NCBI GenBank assembly: GCA_013299045.1
Contig: JAAFJX010000034.1
Location: 1 to 34,251, forward strand
DNA length: 34,251 bases
Direction: 5' to 3'
Origin: Cytophagales bacterium
GTDB lineage: Bacteria; Bacteroidota; Bacteroidia; Cytophagales; Bernardetiaceae
A program made the translations under genes and the position numbers. Below the pieces are notes generated by a model. The model did no database searches. It was not told the origin of the DNA and saw only the letters and a list, made by a program, of their open reading frames with translations. How positions within the stretch are numbered: the first letter of the stretch is position 1; each line of letters opens with the position of its first letter. This document shows, one piece after another, positions 24,845 through 33,122 of the stretch.

Positions 24845-25138
24845 AAAAATATAATGTTTACACTGAGCAGTGTACTCGATTCAAAAGCTAATGTATAAAT
24901 ATCGTAAAGTATTATCCTTTTTACACTAAACAATTTACTTTTTACACAAATCAATATACTACTTTCATTATAAAATTTACTACTTACACAAGTCAATATA
25001 CAGTTTTAACTAAACAATTTACTATTTACACGAATCAATATACTACTTTCATTATAAAATTTACTATTTACACAAGTCAATATACATCTTTAATTAAACA
25101 ATTTACTATTTACACAAGTCAATATACTACCTTCATTA
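24845..25138. repeat. Array of 42-bp tandem repeats
   Basis: Five clear copies occupy 24929-25138 without spacers: 24929, 24971, 25013, 25055 and 25097, each 42 bp. The common core begins AACAATTTACTATTTACAC and continues AAGTCAATATACTAC. Copies alternate in their first bases (AACAATTT or TAAAATTT) so that an 84-bp pair also repeats. Two more degenerate copies can be aligned at 24845-24928 (roughly 28 and 22 matches of 42). The plus strand is almost free of G (zero or one per copy) and has several C. Each copy carries TTTACACA or a close variant. It lies between convergent genes, in a 459-bp gap; the right part (25139-25287) is extremely AT-rich and holds no recognised feature. Confidence 0.9.
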
Positions 25139-25287
25139 TGCAATACTATTTTTATATTTAACAAATTGCTAATTTATTAAATAAATACATATTTTTAATA
25201 TTAAAATACACAAAAAAAATACTATTATGCAATATTTGCACAACAGTATTTATAAAATGAATCAATTAGTTTATTTTTTTAATAAGA

Positions 25288-26355
25288 TTATGGTATTTTT
25301 TCGTTTAAAAAAGCATGAAACGATTGGGCATCTTCACCAAAATCAACACTAATAGTCCAATAAAAAATAGGAACTTTATCAATTAAACTATCAAATTCAG
25401 AATTTAATAGTTTAACAATATCTTTTTCGGTAGTAATAATAGCCGTTTCACTTGGCTCTTTAGAACTATTATATGATTCTACCAGTTTTTTAATAAATAC
25501 TTTATTGTATTTGAAGTGGTCTTTAAGGTCATATACTTTTAATACATTCATTTCTGATTTAACTTTATCAATAAATAATTTTGCATCAGCTAGCCCACAA
25601 ACAACAATAGCATTTTTAATAATAACATTACTAAATTCTTTTTTTAATGGTTTTAATTCATCATAAACAATACTACTAAAAAATATTGGTGTATTTTTTT
25701 TTAAATAAACTTTTGCTTTTTCATAAAGTTCTTTTCTTTTTGAGTAAGACAAATCGTTAGGGCATTTTGTAAAAATTAAACAGTCAGCACGTTCTGCTTG
25801 ACTTTTATGTTCGCGAAGTCTGCCTAATGGTAAAAAAGTATCTTCATAAAAAGGCAGTGTATAATTTGATAATAAAATATTTAGATTTACACTTAAAGAA
25901 AGTTGCTGATAAGCATCATCAAGTACAATATAACTATATAAATTGCTTTTAAATTTTAAAGCTTTATGTCTGTCTTCAGACACAAGTACGGTTACACTTT
26001 CATCAAATCTTTTATAAATAAGCAAAGGTTCATCACCAATATCTTTTGCAGTGCTTTGATTAGTTGCTTCTAGAAATCCACTTGTTTGACGACCGTATCC
26101 GCGACTTAAAGTAGCTAATTTACTATTTACTTTATGTTTAAAAAGCCAGTCAATTATATAAATAACGTGCGGCGTTTTGCCGCTACCACCCGCAGTTAGG
26201 TTTCCAACAGCCAAAAGATAAGATTGATATTTAATTTTTCTTTTTGCACTTTTTAATGCACCTTTTCTCCATAAAAAAATAGCGCTTCTATATGGCCATG
26301 TAAAAAGCCATGCGAGGAGTGCAATGGCTTTTTTAAGTACTTTTAAACTATTCAT
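25288..26355 (-). CDS. lpxK: Tetraacyldisaccharide 4'-kinase (lipid A kinase)
   Basis: A 355-aa membrane-associated kinase that phosphorylates the 4' position of the lipid A disaccharide precursor, the sixth step of lipid A synthesis. An N-terminal hydrophobic helix (about 8-30) is followed by the P-loop GNLTAGGSGKTP (51-62), LSRGYGR (83-89), IGDEP (106-110), the DDAYQQ motif (146-151) and LPLGRLRE (175-182), then TEKDIVKL near the C-terminus. The usual motif is DD-G/A-F/L-Q-H; here the histidine is replaced by glutamine (Q151). The DNA is notably AT-rich. The M16 peptidase gene ends 6 bp upstream, so both are probably one transcript. Assignment is secure; activity with the changed residue is presumed. 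Confidence 0.93.
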   Translation of the reverse strand: MNSLKVLKKAIALLAWLFTWPYRSAIFLWRKGALKSAKRKIKYQSYLLAVGNLTAGGSGKTPHVIYIIDWLFKHKVNSKLATLSRGYGRQTSGFLEATNQSTAKDIGDEPLLIYKRFDESVTVLVSEDRHKALKFKSNLYSYIVLDDAYQQLSLSVNLNILLSNYTLPFYEDTFLPLGRLREHKSQAERADCLIFTKCPNDLSYSKRKELYEKAKVYLKKNTPIFFSSIVYDELKPLKKEFSNVIIKNAIVVCGLADAKLFIDKVKSEMNVLKVYDLKDHFKYNKVFIKKLVESYNSSKEPSETAIITTEKDIVKLLNSEFDSLIDKVPIFYWTISVDFGEDAQSFHAFLNEKIP

Positions 26356-26361
26356 AAAGAG

Positions 26362-27609
26362 TTATTTACTTTTATAAAGCAAAGTAATGCTTCTTTCAGG
26401 CCTAATATATCTTCTAGAAGCCCAAGCAATTTTATTCATATCAATTCTAAAGATTCTAGCAATGCCAACATGAATTGCATCTAAATCTTTAGTCATAAAA
26501 CAATAAGCTGCATTCAATGCACGTGCCGAAAGTTCTTCTAAGGCAAAGGCTTCTTCGGTTGCAATGCGTTGTTTTGTTGATTCGAGCTCCTCTTTACTAA
26601 TTGCTTTTTTATCATAAAGCAATTCATTTAAGGCTTTATGGGCTTCTGCTGTCCCTTTACCTTCTTTATTGACTCTGCCAGCGAATACGACAAGGTCTCT
26701 ATCAAATTGATTTAATGAAAATAGACTGTAACTAGTAAAAAGATTAGTTTCTTGTACTAAAGTACGATAAAAAAGAGAAGAAGTACCCGATGCAACAGTT
26801 GCAGCCCATAAATCAACAATAAGTTTAGACCTTGAATAAAGGCCTTTGATAGCAAAACCTTTGACAATAAGGTCTTCGGGTACGTCTGCACTGCATTCAT
26901 CAAAGACTTCTTTTTTTACTTCTGATTCAAAGTATCTTTTACGTTCGTGTGGTACTTTATTTTTGATTGTTCCAAACCATTTCTGAGTTAATTGTAAGGC
27001 TTTATCAAAAGAAATATCACCTGCAATAACCAAACAAGCGTTTTCGGGGTTATAAAACCTTTTATAAAAAGCTTTAACACTATTTAAATCAAAGGCTTTA
27101 ATGTGTTCAATGCTCTTACCAATGGTTGGCCATGCGTATGGGTGTTGTTTATAAGCCAATGCACGGAATTTATGCCATACATCACCGTAAGGTTGGTTCA
27201 AATATCTCTGTGCATACTCTTCTAGCACGACTTTACGTTCTTGTTCAAGTTTTTCACTAGAAATAGTTAAGTTTTCCATACGGTCTGCTTCCACCCAAAA
27301 TGCAGTTTCAATGTTTCCTGATGGCAAAGTTATGTAATAATTAGTTACATCAGTGCTTGTAAACGCGTTAGAACTACCTCCGGCTTGGGTTACAACGGTA
27401 TCAAAGTCGGGAACATTGGTTGAACCAGTGAACATAAGGTGTTCAAATAGGTGTGCAAGACCTGTAGAAGAGGGTTTTTCGTCTCGAGAACCAACTTTAT
27501 ACATTAAATTAAAGACACATACGGGTACACTGTGGTCTGGCATGACAATAAGGGTCAGTCCATTGTCCAAAGTAGTTACTTTATAATTCTTAACAATTCG
27601 AGGGCGCAT
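26362..27609 (-). CDS. M16 family zinc metallopeptidase
   Basis: A 415-aa peptidase of the insulinase/pitrilysin M16 family. I use the ATG at 27609; the frame also opens with TTG four codons earlier. The inverted zinc motif HLFEH is at 53-57 (H53, E56, H57), and the third ligand glutamate is expected in ERKVVLEEY at about 127-135. NAFTSTDVTNYYITLPS and DDA-like half-domain features follow. The second, non-catalytic half is also present (about 220-415), so the length fits a single-chain M16B subunit. No signal peptide is visible, so it may act in the cytoplasm, although many M16 proteins of Bacteroidota are periplasmic. It sits between lpxK (6 bp downstream) and the LolA-like gene (39 bp upstream). 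Confidence 0.92.
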   Translation of the reverse strand: MRPRIVKNYKVTTLDNGLTLIVMPDHSVPVCVFNLMYKVGSRDEKPSSTGLAHLFEHLMFTGSTNVPDFDTVVTQAGGSSNAFTSTDVTNYYITLPSGNIETAFWVEADRMENLTISSEKLEQERKVVLEEYAQRYLNQPYGDVWHKFRALAYKQHPYAWPTIGKSIEHIKAFDLNSVKAFYKRFYNPENACLVIAGDISFDKALQLTQKWFGTIKNKVPHERKRYFESEVKKEVFDECSADVPEDLIVKGFAIKGLYSRSKLIVDLWAATVASGTSSLFYRTLVQETNLFTSYSLFSLNQFDRDLVVFAGRVNKEGKGTAEAHKALNELLYDKKAISKEELESTKQRIATEEAFALEELSARALNAAYCFMTKDLDAIHVGIARIFRIDMNKIAWASRRYIRPERSITLLYKSK

Positions 27610-27648
27610 ATATGAAGACAAAAGTACAAAATACTACTAGAATGTAGA

Positions 27649-28488
27649 TTAATTAATAAGGACTTGCTTGTATTCTTCGGGCACTTTAAACTTAGAGAAA
27701 TAGGCTTTATCAGGTTTGTAAGACACATTACTGAGCCAAAAGGTAAGAGTTTGGCATGAGTTACCGAATTTACAAGTTTTTTCAATGAGTTTATGAATGA
27801 GATAGGTCTTTTTGTTCAAATAAAAAGTCTGTTCGATGGTTTTATCGGCAACTTTTTTAACTCGATGCAGAACGATGCACTTTGTATTATCATCAAGTAC
27901 GTCTGATTGACGCAATACAAGAGAGCCACCAATATCATTTTTGAGGTCGGTAAGGACATTGCTTTTGGCAATAGCTAAAAACCTGAACAGATTGACAAAA
28001 TCTAAAGTTCCAAGGTTCTGAGTAATTTTTACAGAATCTATTTTATCGAGCAAGCGTGCGTTTTTACTTTTTACATCAAACTGAACAAAATTTGAACCAG
28101 CAAAAGTACTGCGCACAGGTATTCTTGCGCTGTTCATATCAAAGAAAAGTGCGCAATAGTCGTCTATATTAGGATTTTTGCCACAAAGAACAGTTCCTTC
28201 ATCATAACCAGTTTGATTAATATTCGTAAATTCACTTTCAATTCTATAGTTTGCAGAAAAATTTTTAGTTTTAGCATAAGCTGCAATGGCCTTATCAACG
28301 ATTGTTAATGCGTCTGCTTGTTTTTGAGCAAAGGCATTGTTGGTTACGACCCCAAAGTTAAACACGAATAGAGAGCATACAAAGATTAAATGTGCTTTAA
28401 TACCCGTTGCGCACGAAAGCTTGAAAGCGCAATATGGCTTTTTAATTGATTCGTAAGCCATGCACGACATTTGTTTGAACAGTATCAT
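27649..28488 (-). CDS. LolA-like outer-membrane lipoprotein carrier
   Basis: A 279-aa exported protein. A basic N-terminus and hydrophobic stretch (AHLIFVCSLFVFNFGVV) end at AFAQ near residue 54. The ATGs at 28470 and 28461 would shorten the unusually long n-region, so the start is uncertain. The mature part begins with a helix, ADALTIVDKAIAAYAKTKNFSA, and continues in beta strands; TFYLNKKTYLIHKLI recalls the strand order of LolA/LolB-type proteins that carry lipoproteins across the periplasm. Four cysteines (for example in LCGKNPNIDDYCA and TCKFGNSC) could form disulfides, which is not typical of LolA. The match is by pattern only and a DUF family is possible. It precedes the M16 and lpxK genes on one strand. 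Confidence 0.5.
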   Translation of the reverse strand: MILFKQMSCMAYESIKKPYCAFKLSCATGIKAHLIFVCSLFVFNFGVVTNNAFAQKQADALTIVDKAIAAYAKTKNFSANYRIESEFTNINQTGYDEGTVLCGKNPNIDDYCALFFDMNSARIPVRSTFAGSNFVQFDVKSKNARLLDKIDSVKITQNLGTLDFVNLFRFLAIAKSNVLTDLKNDIGGSLVLRQSDVLDDNTKCIVLHRVKKVADKTIEQTFYLNKKTYLIHKLIEKTCKFGNSCQTLTFWLSNVSYKPDKAYFSKFKVPEEYKQVLIN

Positions 28489-28550
28489 AAACGATTAAGA
28501 GAGAGTAGATTTTTAATCAATAAGAACAAGATTTTAGGTAATTGCTACGG

Positions 28551-28558
28551 CAAATGTA
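28551..28558 (-). promoter_or_regulatory. Candidate -7 box for the LolA-like/M16/lpxK group
   Basis: On the minus strand TACATTTG is an exact match to TAnnTTTG, about 62 bp before the start codon at 28488. The -33 region holds TTTC and not TTTG. No internal promoter was evident before the M16 gene. Confidence 0.45.
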
Positions 28559-28691
28559 TAAAATAAATTTTGAAATGAAATGCTTTTGGTAGAAACAAAT
28601 TAGGGCATCATCAGGCTTAGTGGTGGCTTTGCAGAATTAAAAAGGGAGGCTTTTGCAAACAAATTTCAGGTTTTTATCAGACAATCTCAAA

Positions 28692-28699
28692 TAATTTTG
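28692..28699 (+). promoter_or_regulatory. Candidate -7 box for the CHU_C protein gene
   Basis: TAATTTTG fits TAnnTTTG exactly. Upstream only T-runs (28671-28675) match weakly to the -33 element. The leader would be about 47 nt. Confidence 0.4.
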
Positions 28700-28752
28700 A
28701 ATCTTTACAGTGTTTTTTGAGTTATTATATAAAAAAATAGCGCTCAAGTCTT

Positions 28753-31503
28753 ATGCCTTATACCACTCATTCCTCTTCCCAAGTTATTCTTTGGGTTATT
28801 TCGCTTTGTATTTCGCTTTTTTTGCCTCTTAAGGAGCTTTATGCCACGCACGTTCGGGCAGGCGACTTAACAGCAGAACGCATACAAGGCAGCACGCTGA
28901 CGTACAAGTTTACGGCCACCATTTATACAGACGATGAGGGCGTACCTCCTGACCCCGAAATAGAGTTTGACTTTGGAACGGGCGAAAAACGCAATGTGTC
29001 GCGTGTGTTGAGCGTGGGTGTGGGTAATGCCACCACCAAGAATCAGTATGTAACGACCTACACCTTCCCCGGGCCTGGCGAATATGCGGTTGGGGTCAGT
29101 ATTCTGAACCGCAATGCAGGGATTTTGAACATTCCAAACTCGGTGAACGTGGCTTTTTACATAGAGTCCACCTTTGTCATTAGTCCGTTTTTAGGAATCA
29201 ATACTTCGCCAGTGCTGTTGGTAGCGCCCATAGATTTTGCCGCTCGCGGAAAGATTTTTATTCATAATCCGGGTGCTTATGATGCCGATGGCGACAGCCT
29301 GGCCTATAAAATGGTGGTCTGCAAAAAGAGCAAAGGTTCGTTTGTGGACGGTTTTTCAGACCCCAACGACCCAAAGTTTGGCGGTACTAACACAGGCGGC
29401 GGCCCAGCTACGCTCACTTTAGATGCCCGAACCGGCGACTTGGTTTGGAATACGCCTGGCGAGCCAGGTCAATACAATGTGGCGTTTATTGTGGAAGAGT
29501 GGCGAGACGGCTTTTTGATTGGACAAGTGAACCGCGATATGCAAATCATTGTGCGTGATAACAGAAACAACCCTCCTAAGGTGAATGACAGAGAAATTTG
29601 TGTTACGGCCGGTACACGCATCAGGGAAGATGTCATTACGTCTGACCCCGACAACGACCGCGTCTTGCTGACTGCCCAGAGCGCATTGTTTGAGCAAGCC
29701 CCTCCGCCTCAGTATATTTCAGTACCACCTCGCAACTACGCCACGTTGAGTGTTTCGGGTGCGGCTCAGCCTCGTGGCGTTTTGCAGTGGCAAACGACTT
29801 GCCAAGACGTTCGGCTTGAGCCTTATCAAATAACATTTAAGGCGGAAGACCAGCCTGCTTTTTCGCCACAAGACAAGTTGGTAGACCTCCAAACATGGCG
29901 GATAAGAGTGGTAGGCCCAAAACCGAGCACTCCCCGCGCTACAGTTTTGAGCAGCAGCCGTTCAATACGCTTAGAATGGGATAGTTACTTGTGCCAAAAT
30001 GCTTCAGAGATGATGATTTATAGGCGTGAAGGGCCTTTCCCTTTTGAGCCAGATACTTGCCAAACAGGTTTGCCAGAATTTACAGGCTACAGGAAAATAG
30101 GGGAAGTACCCATTACACAAACGGATTTTTTGGATAGTAATAATGGGCAGGGGTTAAAGCGCGGTGTTACTTATTGTTATCGGCTAGTGGCCAAATTTCC
30201 TTTGCCAGGTGGCAGCGAAAGCTACACGTCTCGTGAAGTTTGTACTGAAATAGTAACGAATGCGCCCTACATGACGAACGTGAGCATAGAAAAAACAGAC
30301 GTTAGCAACGGTGAAGTATTTGTGCGATGGAGCCTGCCCGAACTGCAAACGCCCCTGCCGCGCCCTTATACCTTCCGTTTGGCCAGAGCAGAGAGCTTTA
30401 GCGGAACAAGCGCCTATACTTTTGTGGGCGGTACTTTTGCTGAATCAGACACTTTTTTCACAGACAAAAACCTCAACACAGCCAACAAGGTGTATAACTA
30501 CCGCGTTTTCTTGTATTCTCAAAACAATCTAGTGGATTCTTCGGCAGCCTCAAGCAGTGTGCGTTTGAGTGGTGGTGCGGCAGCTACCAGTCTCAATCTT
30601 ACTTGGCAAGCCCAAACCGCCTGGACAAACTTGGTAGAGAAGTTCCCGACGCATTACATTTATCGTCAAAACGATGTAGGCGCATTCGTACTCTACGACA
30701 GCGTGAATGCCGTTGGCAGTGGTCTTAAATACAGCGATACAGGCAAAGGCGTAGCACTTGACCCAGACAAAACCTATTGTTATATTGTAGAAACACAAGG
30801 TTCATACAATAAATCTATTCTGCCAGAGCCGCTCAAGAATAAGTCGCAGTCGATATGCCTCAAACTGCTAGATGTGAAGCCACCTTGCGCTCCGGCTTTT
30901 GTTACAATGGATTCGTTAGATTGCAAAGACTTTAATCCAGAAGACCCGCGCTGGTGTACAGACAGCCTTTTCAAAAATGATTTGAGCTGGCGAAGTATAG
31001 CGCCACCTTGCGACCAAGACGTTAAAGCCTACCGCGTTTATTACAAACCCACTTTGAATGCACCCTATCAATTATTGGTAGAAACAACAGATACCGTCTT
31101 TTCGCACCAACTCATTCGTACTTTAGCGGGTTGCTACTACATTACAGCCATTGATTTTTCGGGCAATGAAAGTGAAAGAAGCCAGGAAGTTTGCAACGAT
31201 AACTGCCCTGGTTACAGGCTACCGAACGTCATAACGCCAAATGGCGATGGTCAGAATGACGAGTTCAACCCTTTTGCTTGCCCACCTTTTGTGGAGATTG
31301 TGCGCTTCTGGGTTTATAACCGCTGGAACAAAGAAGTTTATAACTCTGACAATGACATTTACATTAACTGGCGCGGTGTGGACAATCAGGGTGATGTTTT
31401 GGCCAGCGGTACGTATTTCTACATTGCGGAGGTGCGCTTTAAACGGCTAAACCCTGACAACAGTTTGGTAAAAATCAAAGGCTGGATTCAGATTCTGCGT
31501 TGA
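28753..31503 (+). CDS. Large secreted protein with gliding-motility-type C-terminal domain (CHU_C)
   Basis: A 916-aa surface or secreted protein. A signal sequence (about 1-31) ends near LYATHVRAGDL. Residues 31-290 contain PKD-like strands (PGPGEYAVGVSI) and YDADGDSLAYKM, a cadherin-like element. Fibronectin-III-like modules follow (about 395-800), with repeated cysteines in the FPF/YCYRLVA stretches. The last 90 residues carry the CHU_C (gliding motility-associated) domain: LPNVITPNGDGQNDEFNPF, VYNRWNKEVYN, WRGVDNQGDVLASGTYFYI and KGWIQILR. This tail is a type B sorting signal for the type IX secretion system. The protein is probably an adhesin-like cell-surface component. It stands alone and converges on crtZ with a 26-bp gap. 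Confidence 0.88.
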   Translation: MPYTTHSSSQVILWVISLCISLFLPLKELYATHVRAGDLTAERIQGSTLTYKFTATIYTDDEGVPPDPEIEFDFGTGEKRNVSRVLSVGVGNATTKNQYVTTYTFPGPGEYAVGVSILNRNAGILNIPNSVNVAFYIESTFVISPFLGINTSPVLLVAPIDFAARGKIFIHNPGAYDADGDSLAYKMVVCKKSKGSFVDGFSDPNDPKFGGTNTGGGPATLTLDARTGDLVWNTPGEPGQYNVAFIVEEWRDGFLIGQVNRDMQIIVRDNRNNPPKVNDREICVTAGTRIREDVITSDPDNDRVLLTAQSALFEQAPPPQYISVPPRNYATLSVSGAAQPRGVLQWQTTCQDVRLEPYQITFKAEDQPAFSPQDKLVDLQTWRIRVVGPKPSTPRATVLSSSRSIRLEWDSYLCQNASEMMIYRREGPFPFEPDTCQTGLPEFTGYRKIGEVPITQTDFLDSNNGQGLKRGVTYCYRLVAKFPLPGGSESYTSREVCTEIVTNAPYMTNVSIEKTDVSNGEVFVRWSLPELQTPLPRPYTFRLARAESFSGTSAYTFVGGTFAESDTFFTDKNLNTANKVYNYRVFLYSQNNLVDSSAASSSVRLSGGAAATSLNLTWQAQTAWTNLVEKFPTHYIYRQNDVGAFVLYDSVNAVGSGLKYSDTGKGVALDPDKTYCYIVETQGSYNKSILPEPLKNKSQSICLKLLDVKPPCAPAFVTMDSLDCKDFNPEDPRWCTDSLFKNDLSWRSIAPPCDQDVKAYRVYYKPTLNAPYQLLVETTDTVFSHQLIRTLAGCYYITAIDFSGNESERSQEVCNDNCPGYRLPNVITPNGDGQNDEFNPFACPPFVEIVRFWVYNRWNKEVYNSDNDIYINWRGVDNQGDVLASGTYFYIAEVRFKRLNPDNSLVKIKGWIQILR

Positions 31504-31529
31504 TAGCTTGCTGCCGTCCAGCCTTCCTT

Positions 31530-31982
31530 CTAATCTTCAGGGTTATACTTTTGTGGCGCATACAAAAATCCAAATGCCTCAGCCCCTTCGCGTTCACGGG
31601 TTTTATGATGAATTTGGTGCGCTCTAATAATGCGGCGCAAATAGCGGTTTTTTGCCACGAATTTGAACCTTATACGTCTGTGTACTATCAAATCATGAAA
31701 AACGAAATAAAAAAAACCATAAACTAGGATGCCGTAACCCATGGGCTTCAAGAACCATAGCGAAGCCACTTCGTAGCCAAGTACAAGCATTATGATAGAC
31801 GGTAAACTAAAAAGCAGCGTGAAATAATCGTTTTTCTCTAGAAAACGGTCTGGTGGCTGGTGATGCTCCTTATGCCAAAACCACATAAAACCGTGCATAA
31901 TATAGCGATGTATGCACCAAGCCATGCCTTCCATGAGAAGGAAAGAGCCAATTAAAAGCCCCCAGAATATAAGATAATTCAT
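31530..31982 (-). CDS. crtZ: Beta-carotene hydroxylase
   Basis: A 150-aa membrane di-iron hydroxylase of the fatty acid hydroxylase/CrtZ family. It should add hydroxyl groups at the 3 and 3' positions of carotenoid rings, turning beta-carotene into zeaxanthin. All four histidine motifs are present: HRYIMH (25-30), HKEHH (37-41), HDLIVH (96-101) and HQIHH (122-126). Helices near 3-22, 55-72 and 82-98 cross the membrane. The C-terminal FGFLYAPQKY is typical. Length agrees with bacterial CrtZ. No other carotenoid gene is nearby. It lies downstream of rplW, separated by a terminator, and no clear promoter of its own was found. Confidence 0.87.
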   Translation of the reverse strand: MNYLIFWGLLIGSFLLMEGMAWCIHRYIMHGFMWFWHKEHHQPPDRFLEKNDYFTLLFSLPSIIMLVLGYEVASLWFLKPMGYGILVYGFFYFVFHDLIVHRRIRFKFVAKNRYLRRIIRAHQIHHKTREREGAEAFGFLYAPQKYNPED

Positions 31983-32016
31983 TTTGATACGAAAGCGCTA
32001 AGTGTATCGTCAAAAC

Positions 32017-32058
32017 AAAAAAAACGCTGGAGTGTTTAATAGCTCCAACGTTTTTTTG
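32017..32058. terminator. Bidirectional terminator after rplW
   Basis: ACGCTGGAG (32023-32031) and CTCCAACGT (32043-32051) form a stem with one C-A mismatch. Runs of A on the left and T on the right mean both strands end in T-runs. On the minus strand it terminates the rplC/rplD/rplW transcript 22 bp after the rplW stop. Confidence 0.8.
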
Positions 32059-32079
32059 ATTGTAAATTTTAGAAGAAAA

Positions 32080-32409
32080 TTATGCGTTTACAACCGCTTC
32101 CTCTTCTTTTGTTTCGGCAGCTCCATAAACATCAATGAAATCGCCTTCTGCTAAACAGATATAGGCTTTTTTAGTGCGTTCAGAACGGCCTCTAATCATA
32201 CCAGCTTTTGTAAAGCGGTTTTTGGGCTTGGTAGAGTTGATAAGGGTACGCACAGACTCTACGCGCACACCGAATTGGTTTTCTACGGCGTTTTTTATTT
32301 CGATTTTGTTTGCATTCACAGACGTAATGAAGACGTAAGTGTTTTGGCTGCTGCTCAAATCGTTCGCTTTTTCAGAAAGCTTTGGCTTTCTAAGAATAAC
32401 TTTAGACAT
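32080..32409 (-). CDS. rplW: Ribosomal protein L23 (uL23)
   Basis: A 109-aa large-subunit ribosomal protein that lies at the polypeptide exit and is a docking site for trigger factor. VILRKPKLSEKAN opens the chain, NTYVFITSVNANKIEIKNAVE and FGVRVESVRTL follow, as in Bacteroidota L23. The usual end is near residue 96; here an acidic tail ETKEEEAVVNA continues it by about 13 residues. It ends the transcript, with rplD 36 bp upstream. The next gene after it is crtZ; rplB, which normally follows, is not here. Confidence 0.95.
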   Translation of the reverse strand: MSKVILRKPKLSEKANDLSSSQNTYVFITSVNANKIEIKNAVENQFGVRVESVRTLINSTKPKNRFTKAGMIRGRSERTKKAYICLAEGDFIDVYGAAETKEEEAVVNA

Positions 32410-32445
32410 GGATTTTAATGTTTTGTCGTTTTTGATAAAAACAGG

Positions 32446-33072
32446 TTATTCAGCCATTTGAGCAAATCTTTTGGCTGCGCTTTCGCTCAAAATGAGCGCG
32501 TTGGCGTGCAGAATATCGTAGGTGTTGAGCGAGTCAAAAGTAACAACATTTGACTTAGGCAAATTACGAGCAGACAAATACACGTTGTCGTTAGCAGTAC
32601 CTAAAACGAACAAAGTTTTAACATTGCTCAAAGAGAGGTTGTTGAGAACACTTGTGTAGTTTTTAGTTTTAGGAGCGTCCATGCTGATATCTTCAAGCAC
32701 CTTAACTGCAGAATCCTTAGCTTTAGCGCTGAGAGCAGACATACGCGCCAGCCTCTTTACTTGCTTGTTGATTTTGAAGCCATAGTCGCGAGGACGTGGG
32801 CCAAATACACGGCCACCACCTACAAACACGGGGGATTTGGTACTACCGGCACGTGCACCACCTGTTCCTTTTTGTTTTTTGATTTTTCTGGTAGAACGCG
32901 CTACTTCTGCACGTTCTTTGGCCTTGTGTGTACCTTGCCTCTTATTTGCCAAGTGCTGTTTTACAGCCAAATACACGACGTGGTCGTTAGGCTCAATGCC
33001 GAAAAATTCATCGGGAAGCGTTACCGTTCTGCCGGTATCTGTTCCTTCTTTATTGATAACTGGTAAGACCAT
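32446..33072 (-). CDS. rplD: Ribosomal protein L4 (uL4)
   Basis: A 208-aa large-subunit protein that lines the exit tunnel; in many bacteria it also represses its own operon. The tunnel loop is visible as STRKIKKQKGTGGARAGSTKSPVFVGGG and FGPRPRDYGFKINKQVKRLA. An acidic/hydrophobic C-terminal fold follows (VKTLFVLGTANDNVYLSARN). Length is normal. It sits between rplC (50 bp upstream) and rplW (36 bp downstream). Confidence 0.97.
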   Translation of the reverse strand: MVLPVINKEGTDTGRTVTLPDEFFGIEPNDHVVYLAVKQHLANKRQGTHKAKERAEVARSTRKIKKQKGTGGARAGSTKSPVFVGGGRVFGPRPRDYGFKINKQVKRLARMSALSAKAKDSAVKVLEDISMDAPKTKNYTSVLNNLSLSNVKTLFVLGTANDNVYLSARNLPKSNVVTFDSLNTYDILHANALILSESAAKRFAQMAE

Positions 33073-33122
33073 TACTGAAATTCTTTTAAAGGTTTCCTGA
33101 AAACGAGAGAGTTAGAGTTGGA

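Noticed and set aside
24845-25138. The repeat array as a CRISPR
   Set aside because: Copies are directly adjacent with no unique spacers, and no cas gene is in the window.
24845-25287. The repeat array plus AT-rich flank as the chromosomal replication origin
   Set aside because: The TTTACACA elements and AT-rich stretch look suggestive, but the ribosomal genes to the right are on the minus strand; an origin here would put them on the lagging strand. Only one element fits a relaxed DnaA box fully, and no dnaA or other origin gene is present.
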